A stretch of DNA of 64,000 bases. It comes from Frisingicoccus sp009929615 (GTDB taxonomy: Bacteria; Bacillota; Clostridia; Lachnospirales; Lachnospiraceae). Shown here piece after piece: positions 58,770-64,000 of the stretch. The position numbers were made by a program, and so were the translations under genes. Location: assembly GCA_028692275.1 (NCBI GenBank), contig JAQUXR010000004.1, positions 66,367 through 130,366 on the forward strand, given 5' to 3'. The notes beneath the pieces are model-generated. The model saw only the letters and a list, made by a program, of their open reading frames with translations, was not told where the DNA came from and searched no databases. Each line of letters begins with the position of its first letter. Within the stretch, counting starts at the first letter, position 1.

Positions 58770-58791
58770 ACTTACACAACGCTGCGTAAGT
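58770..58791. promoter_or_regulatory. 22-bp operator-like dyad ahead of the RnfCD fusion
   Basis: ACTTACACA-ACGC-TGCGTAAGT (58770-58791), nine-base arms with one mismatch, 24 bases before the start codon. It lies where a promoter is expected (TTAAAG/TAAGTA on the minus strand at 17-base spacing, weak). Confidence 0.5.
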
Positions 58792-58841
58792 CTTTAAAAT
58801 AGTATGTGTGCCACTGATTTGAATTATTCTTATAACTAAAA

Positions 58842-58870
58842 GAAAGACAGTATAGCATCCCGCTACACTG
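58842..58870 (-). terminator. degV terminator
   Basis: CAGTATAGC (58848-58856) with GCTACACTG (58862-58870), one wobble pair on the minus-strand RNA, followed by TCTTTCTTTTAG. Confidence 0.65.
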
Positions 58871-58889
58871 CCTTGCTCTTCTATTAAAA

Positions 58890-59729
58890 TTAAAATGCAA
58901 TAACGATACCACCATCATTCGCATACATCGTACTAACACCACCGGTATCTTCAATCACAATCTGTTTGAAGTTGTAAAGCTTCTCTATCTCTGCCTTAAC
59001 CAATTCGGCCCGTTCCGGACAGTTACAATGGGAAATAGCAATGGCTTTCTTTTCAATGTCCGTTCCTCTTTTTCCAATCTCTTCAACCATCTTTTTAAGA
59101 GCTTTCTTTGTACCTCTGCCCATAGAAAGCTGTGTAATCGTACCCTCCGGTGTCGATGCCATAACCGGTTTGATATTTAATACACTGACCAAAGTTGCTT
59201 TCACACCGGTCAAACGACCATTCTTACGCAATGTGTCCAAGTTGTCCAGTACAAATAAAGTCGTCTGCTGGCTGATATATTCTTCAACCTTCTCTACCAC
59301 TTCTTCAAAACTGCATCCTGCCTCAGCATATTCCTTAACCTTCATGGCAATGAGTGTTTCCCCTGCCGATGCTGAACGTGAATTAAAAATATGAACTTTT
59401 TTATTCGGAAATTCTTCCTGAACAAGACGTTGTCCAAGCACTGCACTGTTATAAGAGCCACTCAATTCTGAAGATAATGTCACGCAGAAAGCTGAAACTT
59501 CATCTTCTCCAAAAGCCAGTTTATAATCCTCTGGTGAAGGACAGCTGGACTTGGGTGAACCCGCAGCAGCATCTACAGCCTTGAGGAACACTTTCTGGTC
59601 AAATGAATCATCATCGACATAGTCCACACCATCTACCTGTAATGTTAAAGGAACCATTTTGATATTTCCTTCTGTTTTCATCTCCGGTGTCAAATCCAGA
59701 CAGCTGTCAGCAATAATACGATAATCCAT
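58890..59729 (-). CDS. DegV family fatty-acid-binding protein
   Basis: 279 residues. MDYRIIADSCLDLTPEM, VDYVDDDSFDQKVFLKAVDAAAGSPKSSCPSPEDY and the SGSYNSAVLG and GKRGT-region segments are those of DegV/FakB proteins, which bind a fatty acid and present it to FakA for phosphorylation. Start at 59729 follows GGAGGAGATAAGA. Directly downstream of pdxR (30 bases). No fakA gene in the window. Which fatty acid is bound cannot be told. Confidence 0.9.
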   Translation of the reverse strand: MDYRIIADSCLDLTPEMKTEGNIKMVPLTLQVDGVDYVDDDSFDQKVFLKAVDAAAGSPKSSCPSPEDYKLAFGEDEVSAFCVTLSSELSGSYNSAVLGQRLVQEEFPNKKVHIFNSRSASAGETLIAMKVKEYAEAGCSFEEVVEKVEEYISQQTTLFVLDNLDTLRKNGRLTGVKATLVSVLNIKPVMASTPEGTITQLSMGRGTKKALKKMVEEIGKRGTDIEKKAIAISHCNCPERAELVKAEIEKLYNFKQIVIEDTGGVSTMYANDGGIVIAF

Positions 59730-59759
59730 TCTTATCTCCTCCATACGTAGTTTTCATTA

Positions 59760-61187
59760 CTACCAATCATAACATAGAACATGTCCTCCGTCAACAGTAA
59801 TGCACTTGCTTAATCGCTTCATGGCCTCATCCATTTTATCCTTATCCACACCCGAATAATTTAATACCAGCACATGCTGTTTTGCATCCTCCGGATGAAA
59901 ATAGTACTTTGAAAGACAGGAAATACCAATTCCCTGCTGTTCTGCTGCCTTTTCAAGAGCTTCGTCTGAAAGTTCCGTGGAAATCTCCATCAAAAAGTGA
60001 AGTCCTGCATTTTCCTCTTTAATCTGTATCTTCCCGGCAAGGGAACTTTTTCTTATGCTTTCCAGCAGCATATCTCTTTGATTTCGATAGTAATTCCGCA
60101 TCCGGTTAATATGCTTTTCAAAGTATCCTCCGGAAATAAACCTGGCCAGTGTATACTGTTCAAAGTTTGAAACTGTACAGGAATAGAATCCTAGTTTGGC
60201 ATAAAATTGTTTCAAAAGCTTCTCCGGCAAAACCATGTAACTGATACGAATCGTTGAAGACAGACTTTTGCTGAAAGTATTCATATAAATAACCCTATCC
60301 ATCACATCGATACTCTGCAATGATGGAATCGGTTTGCCTAAAAGCCTGAATTCACTGTCGTAATCATCTTCAATTATATATCGCCGGCTGTTTCTCGATG
60401 CCCATCCAAGCAGTTCGTACCGCCGGCTGATGGAAGTTACGGTTCCTGTTGGATAATGATGAGACGGAGATAAATGAAGAATATCTGAGCCTGATGCCTC
60501 TAATTCGTCCATCCGCACGCCACTTTCATCCATTGGAATCCGTCGGACTTCAACGCCATGACTTGAATAAATCTGTGCGATTTTCTGATATCCCGGATCT
60601 TCAATGGCATAAACCGACTCCGTTCCAAAAAGCTGGATGAGCAGCCCATACAGATACTCCGTTCCGGCACCAATAATAATCTGCTGTGGCGAAATACCAA
60701 TCCCCCGAAATTCATACAAATGGTCAGCTATGGCCTTTCGAAGTTCCATAATTCCACCAACAGGCGGTGGCTGAAGCAGTGTACTGCTTTCACCGGATAA
60801 AACCTCTCGCATTAATTTTGCCCAAACTGAAAAAGGAAAATTCCCGTGACTTGTACGATTACTTATAAAATCCACAAAATATCCTGCCTTCTCCGGCGTC
60901 TCCTTTTTTTCTTCTCTCTTTGGCAGCTTTTTTTCACTGATAGATTTTACTGCTGCAATAAAATAGCCTTTTTTCGGAACCGAATATATGTAGCCCTCTG
61001 CCATAAGCTGAGCATAGGCATTCTCTACAGTAATAGTGCTTATACCCAGATTCTTTGCAAAACTTCGTTTTGAAGGCAGCTTGTCACCAGCACCCAAAAT
61101 ACCGTTAATTATATCATTTTTAATACATTTATATAAATGCTCATATAAGCTGTCTGACCCTAAATCAACAAAAGAATAGGTTAACAT
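59760..61187 (-). CDS. pdxR: MocR/PdxR regulator (GntR DNA-binding plus aminotransferase domain)
   Basis: 475 residues. The N-terminal GntR winged helix (LYEHLYKCIKNDIINGILGAGDKLPSKRSFAKNLGISTITVENAYAQLMAEGYI) is fused to a fold-type I aminotransferase-like domain with ILHLSPSHHYPTGTVTS and the PLP-Lys region MNTFSKSLSSTIRISYMV. PdxR proteins sense PLP and control pdxST; divergence from pdxS here supports the assignment. Start at 61187 follows GGAGGAAATACAGGTC; the longer frame adds nine codons. Candidate binding sites lie in the 125-base spacer. Confidence 0.9.
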   Translation of the reverse strand: MLTYSFVDLGSDSLYEHLYKCIKNDIINGILGAGDKLPSKRSFAKNLGISTITVENAYAQLMAEGYIYSVPKKGYFIAAVKSISEKKLPKREEKKETPEKAGYFVDFISNRTSHGNFPFSVWAKLMREVLSGESSTLLQPPPVGGIMELRKAIADHLYEFRGIGISPQQIIIGAGTEYLYGLLIQLFGTESVYAIEDPGYQKIAQIYSSHGVEVRRIPMDESGVRMDELEASGSDILHLSPSHHYPTGTVTSISRRYELLGWASRNSRRYIIEDDYDSEFRLLGKPIPSLQSIDVMDRVIYMNTFSKSLSSTIRISYMVLPEKLLKQFYAKLGFYSCTVSNFEQYTLARFISGGYFEKHINRMRNYYRNQRDMLLESIRKSSLAGKIQIKEENAGLHFLMEISTELSDEALEKAAEQQGIGISCLSKYYFHPEDAKQHVLVLNYSGVDKDKMDEAMKRLSKCITVDGGHVLCYDW

Positions 61188-61207
61188 GACCTGTATTTCC
61201 TCCAAAC

Positions 61208-61269
61208 TGACCATTCTGAATATATCTTTATTGAATATTTTAATATGGTCAAAATGAATTATAATTCAT
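61208..61269. promoter_or_regulatory. pdxR-pdxS divergent region with candidate PdxR sites
   Basis: Perfect 16-bp palindrome ATGAATTATAATTCAT (61254-61269) and a separated inverted pair TGACCAT (61208-61214) and ATGGTCA (61245-61251), all between the divergent start codons. A TATAAT lies inside the palindrome. Arrangement suits a dual activator/repressor. Confidence 0.65.
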
Positions 61270-61312
61270 AGCATAGCTTTTGTAAAGCATTAAACTATTG
61301 GAGGAAAATAAA

Positions 61313-62188
61313 ATGAATAATGAAAGATATGTACTTAATAAGGAACTTGCCCAGATGTTAAAAGGCGGCGTCATCATGGATGTCACAACACCAGAACAGG
61401 CAAAAATCGCTCAGGCAGCCGGAGCATGTGCGGTTATGGCATTGGAACGCATCCCCGCAGATATCCGTGCTGCCGGCGGTGTTGCCCGTATGAGTGACCC
61501 TAAAATGATTCGTGGTATCCAGGAAGCTGTCACTATCCCGGTTATGGCAAAATGCCGCATTGGCCACTTTGTTGAAGCACAGCTTCTTGAAGTTATTGAA
61601 ATTGATTATATCGATGAAAGTGAAGTACTCTCTCCTGCTGATGATATTTATCATATTGATAAAACCAAATTTAAGGTTCCATTTGTCTGCGGTGCTAAGG
61701 ACTTAGGCGAAGCCCTCCGCCGAATCAATGAGGGTGCTTCCATGATTCGGACTAAAGGTGGACCGGGAACAGGCGATATCGTTCAGGCCGTCAGCCACAT
61801 GCGTAAAATGAACAGCCAAATTGCCCGAATCATTTCTATGCGTGAAGATGAACTGTTCGATGAAGCAAAAAATCTTCAGGTACCTTATGACTTAGTCGTA
61901 TATGTTCATGACAATGGCCGTCTTCCGGTTGTTAACTTCGCTGCTGGCGGTGTCGCTACTCCTGCTGATGCCGCATTAATGATGCAGCTCGGTGCGGAAG
62001 GGGTTTTTGTCGGTTCCGGTATCTTTAAATCTGGAAATCCCGAAAAAAGAGCCAATGCTATCGTCAAAGCAGTAACCAACTATCAGGATGCAAAAATGAT
62101 TGCTGAATTATCCGAAGATTTGGGCGAAGCCATGGTCGGCATCAATGCTCAGGAAATTGAAATTCTCATGGCCGAAAGGGGGAAATAA
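61313..62188 (+). CDS. pdxS: Pyridoxal 5'-phosphate synthase, PdxS subunit
   Basis: 291 residues. Makes PLP from ribose-5-phosphate, glyceraldehyde-3-phosphate and ammonia supplied by PdxT. GGVIMDVTTPEQAKIAQAAGACAVMALERIPADIRAAGG with the catalytic Asp, VMAKCRIGHFVEAQ with Lys, KFKVPFVCGAKDLGEALRRI with the second Lys and MIRTKGGPGTGDIVQAV are all conserved. GGAGGAAAATAAA precedes the ATG at 61313. First gene of pdxST; two bases separate it from pdxT. Confidence 0.97.
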   Translation: MNNERYVLNKELAQMLKGGVIMDVTTPEQAKIAQAAGACAVMALERIPADIRAAGGVARMSDPKMIRGIQEAVTIPVMAKCRIGHFVEAQLLEVIEIDYIDESEVLSPADDIYHIDKTKFKVPFVCGAKDLGEALRRINEGASMIRTKGGPGTGDIVQAVSHMRKMNSQIARIISMREDELFDEAKNLQVPYDLVVYVHDNGRLPVVNFAAGGVATPADAALMMQLGAEGVFVGSGIFKSGNPEKRANAIVKAVTNYQDAKMIAELSEDLGEAMVGINAQEIEILMAERGK

Positions 62189-62189
62189 C

Positions 62190-62762
62190 ATGCGTATTGG
62201 AATCAGTGCCGTCCAAGGGGCATTTGCTGAACACGAAAAAATTTTAGACCAGTTAGACATTGAGTATATTGAACTTCGAAAAGAAGAAGACTTGAACACT
62301 CCCATCGACGGACTTATCCTGCCCGGCGGCGAGAGTACTGTTCAGGGAAAATTGTTAAAGGAATTGAATATGTTTGAACCTATGAAAAAAAAGATTCAAA
62401 AGGGCCTACCCGTGCTGGCAACCTGTGCCGGTTTAATTCTTCTGGCCGAAAGACTCTCAAATGACGATAACTCTTATTTTGCCACCATGCCTGTCACCGT
62501 CCGCAGAAATGCCTACGGCAGACAGCTTGGGAGCTTTCATACTCAGGCTGATTTCGGAAACCTAGGTGACATCCCCATGACCTTTATCCGGGCCCCTTAT
62601 ATTGACACGGCCCGCAAAGATGTCGAAGTCCTGGCCCGGGTTGACGGTAATATCGTCGGTGCTGCCTACAAAAATCAGATTGGCATCTCCTTCCATCCCG
62701 AACTCGACTCCGATGTGCGAATTCACAAGATGTTTCTCGATAAAATTGTATTGTCCCATTAA
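62190..62762 (+). CDS. pdxT: Pyridoxal 5'-phosphate synthase, glutaminase subunit PdxT
   Basis: 190 residues. Class I glutamine amidotransferase that feeds ammonia to PdxS. MRIGISAVQGAFAEHEKIL, LILPGGESTVQGKLLKE, the nucleophile Cys in VLATCAGLILLAE and the His-Glu pair in SFHPELDSD form the expected active site. Start at 62190, just after the pdxS stop, with GAAAGGGGG upstream. The longer frame begins inside pdxS and is not used. No clear T-tailed terminator follows. Confidence 0.97.
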   Translation: MRIGISAVQGAFAEHEKILDQLDIEYIELRKEEDLNTPIDGLILPGGESTVQGKLLKELNMFEPMKKKIQKGLPVLATCAGLILLAERLSNDDNSYFATMPVTVRRNAYGRQLGSFHTQADFGNLGDIPMTFIRAPYIDTARKDVEVLARVDGNIVGAAYKNQIGISFHPELDSDVRIHKMFLDKIVLSH

Positions 62763-62835
62763 AAAAACAGTGATATACTAAGGTACAAGGGTTACACAGT
62801 TCACGCTTTGAGAACCCGCAGTATCATTATATCAG

Positions 62836-62906
62836 GCAGATATGGTTCATCGGTAGAACGCTAGCTTCCCAAGCTGGAAAGGCGGGTTCGACTCCCGTTA
62901 TCTGCT
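62836..62906 (+). tRNA. tRNA-Gly (anticodon CCC)
   Basis: 71 bases. Acceptor stem GCAGATA (62836-62842) with TATCTGC (62899-62905), D arm TGGTTCATCGGTAGAAC, anticodon stem CTAGC/GCTGG around the loop TTCCCAA (anticodon CCC), and T arm GCGGG-TTCGACT-CCCGT. CCA is not encoded. The adjacent integrase suggests that its 3' end is an element attachment site. Confidence 0.93.
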
Positions 62907-62984
62907 CTTTAAAACCCTTATTTTAAAGGCTTTGTAGGGTACGGTAATCAAAAGGTAATCAAAAAGTAATCAAAGGTAATCAAA
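62899..62984. repeat. Putative attachment region: tRNA 3' end plus four phased direct repeats
   Basis: After the tRNA 3' end, GGTAATCAAA or AGTAATCAAA occurs at 62943, 62954, 62965 and 62975, at 11, 11 and 10-base spacing, one helical turn each. They run into the end of the integrase gene. This looks like arm-type integrase binding sites next to a tRNA core site. An 8-bp inverted repeat CTTTAAAA/TTTTAAAG lies at 62907-62928. Confidence 0.7.
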
Positions 62985-63936
62985 TAGCGTGTGTGGTAGC
63001 TCGTTTAAAATCCGGTATTGCAGATATAATTTGAGCCTTTTGACTTACCGTTTTCCTATTTCTATGGTAATGTCTCTCTGATACAGCTATATCAGCATGC
63101 CCCATTTGGTCTATAACCAACTTTTTATCTACATGATTATCTAATAAAATTGTGCCATAAGTTTTTCTGATTTTATGTGGTGACTTATGATATATATTTA
63201 ATTTATCGCACAATCTATTTAACCTATTACGGATTGAATACGCATGCATCCTATCATTGTCATTCATAAAAACAAACTCTACAAATGGGTTTAATTTATT
63301 AATCTTATTAATTAACCATAAATAATCGTCTGCGACCACCACTGTTCTTACACCAGCTTTACTCTTCGGAAATTCTTTAATTTTATATACATAAGTACCT
63401 GCATCATCTTTATATCTCGTCTCAGTCCTACGTATATTTATTGTATTCCCACAGATATCGTCGTGTTTTAAACTTACTATTTCACCGATTCGAAGTCCTG
63501 TAACAAACATTAATAACAGACATATATTTTTCTCGTCTATATGAGATTCAAGATATTCTGTTATAATTAATGTTTCAGATTCATCAAAAACTTCTTCATA
63601 GTCCTCTTTAATAACTTGTTTAAAGCTATTTTCAGAAAGTTCCATTTCATCAAATACTTCTTCAACGCTAAAATAAATTAATTGATTTTTCTTTGCCGTT
63701 TTAAATATTCCTCTCGTTATTGTTTTAAGTCCTAAAAATGCTTTTGCGGTAAGATTATGTTTTGGAACTTGGTCTTCGAGAAATTCTGATAATTGTTCGA
63801 ATGTTATGTCTTTGATATTTTTACCACCAAAATTATCATCACTTTTATAGAATCTATTAAATGTTTGTGTGTACCCCTGTGTGGTAGGATTGTTGTCACA
63901 GTAACCTAAATAATATATGATAGGTTTAACTATCAT
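62980..63936 (-). CDS. Tyrosine recombinase (integrase), probably truncated at the N-terminus
   Basis: 318 residues in the longest frame. The C-terminal catalytic domain is complete: FVTGLRIGEIVSLKHDD (Arg I), a beta-hairpin region around SKAGVRTVVV, SPHKIRKTYGT (HxxR), MGHADIAVSERHYHR with the final His and the nucleophile Tyr. The N-terminal part joins at TTQGYTQTFNRFYKSDD, the core-binding domain. No ribosome site precedes the start, and the arm-binding domain usual in tRNA-targeting integrases is missing, with an IS transposase beginning 18 bases away. So the 5' end was probably removed by the IS. The element's integration site is the neighbouring tRNA-Gly. Confidence 0.85.
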   Translation of the reverse strand: MIVKPIIYYLGYCDNNPTTQGYTQTFNRFYKSDDNFGGKNIKDITFEQLSEFLEDQVPKHNLTAKAFLGLKTITRGIFKTAKKNQLIYFSVEEVFDEMELSENSFKQVIKEDYEEVFDESETLIITEYLESHIDEKNICLLLMFVTGLRIGEIVSLKHDDICGNTINIRRTETRYKDDAGTYVYKIKEFPKSKAGVRTVVVADDYLWLINKINKLNPFVEFVFMNDNDRMHAYSIRNRLNRLCDKLNIYHKSPHKIRKTYGTILLDNHVDKKLVIDQMGHADIAVSERHYHRNRKTVSQKAQIISAIPDFKRATTHAI

Positions 63937-64000
63937 CGGAAAGGTGGATTACTATGGCAAGTTATAGTCAAGAACTGAAGGATTCAATTGTTACCAGATT
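63918..64000 (+). mobile_element. Left end of an insertion sequence with the start of its transposase
   Basis: An imperfect dyad TGATAGGTTTAACTATCA (63918-63935) is followed by a GGAAAGGTGG ribosome site and an ATG at 63955 opening MASYSQELKDSIVTR, the usual start of an IS3-type transposase OrfA helix-turn-helix. The gene runs off the right edge after 15 codons. The exact IS end and target duplication are outside what I can see. Confidence 0.6.

Noticed and set aside
62943..62984. Possible CRISPR or tandem satellite
   Set aside because: Ten-base units at 10-11-base spacing with no spacers; integrase arm sites fit better.

Overview
The window looks like chromosome from an anaerobic, low-to-moderate GC Firmicute, most likely of the Clostridia (Lachnospiraceae-like). 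This rests on the gene set (AddB, class III fructose-1,6-bisphosphatase, a lysine riboswitch ahead of dapA, EtfBA, PdxST with a MocR-type PdxR, an EFR1-type ferredoxin-flavodoxin, an Rnf-like protein, a small RelA-type synthetase), on strong purine-rich ribosome binding sites, and on consensus TTGACA/TATAAT promoters. The organism is an inference; no rRNA is present.

Layout. 1-9.1 kb: minus-strand housekeeping genes: the start of addB, then a run dapA-dapB-fbp-nadE-nucleotidase behind a complete lysine riboswitch and terminator, then cobO and a two-OB-fold SSB-like gene. 9.4-14.6 kb: typA, a MATE transporter, and etfBA from back-to-back promoters. 14.7-21.7 kb: a tight minus-strand operon made of an exported Ntn-hydrolase lipoprotein, a PaaK/CapK-like adenylating enzyme, an ABC ATPase, an FtsX-type permease, a small helical protein broken by a frameshift, a cyclophilin-like lipoprotein and a LysE-type exporter. 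21.7-29.8 kb: a DUF3737 beta-helix gene with a divergent LysR regulator, three tandem class M-like sirtuins around an Rrf2 regulator, and XRE and LuxR regulators. 29.8-35.5 kb: a TetR-controlled operon of two methyltransferases, SDR, DUF3795, SRPBCC, nitroreductase and VOC genes, with a 12-A tract at the nitroreductase/VOC junction. 35.6-46.9 kb: accessory metabolism with many broken genes (truncated FGE domain, truncated aldo/keto reductase, decayed tandem duplicate, diguanylate cyclase with a nonsense codon), beside an intact Fe-ADH / Cys-rich CCG protein / hydroxyacid dehydrogenase operon. 47-53 kb: lysA with a TrmB-family regulator and a perfect palindromic operator, ilvE, thyA-dfrA, and a small (p)ppGpp synthetase. 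53-62.8 kb: EFR1 protein, hflX, a TPR protein, an RnfC-RnfD fusion, degV, pdxR and pdxST. 62.8-64 kb: tRNA-Gly(CCC), phased direct repeats, a tyrosine integrase that appears to have lost its N-terminus, and the start of an IS transposase. This last stretch is the edge of an integrated element.

How genes work together. Lysine supply is controlled at both ends of the window: the riboswitch controls dapA-dapB, and possibly fbp and nadE by read-through, while lysA is coupled to its own TrmB regulator. The strongest candidates for undescribed biology are the tandem sirtuin trio without a visible macrodomain or GcvH-L partner, the Ntn-hydrolase/adenylate-ligase/ABC operon, and the orphan RnfC-RnfD fusion in which the flavin attachment motif is not visible. 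Several loci show recent single-step decay (frameshift, nonsense codon, homopolymer run, deletions).
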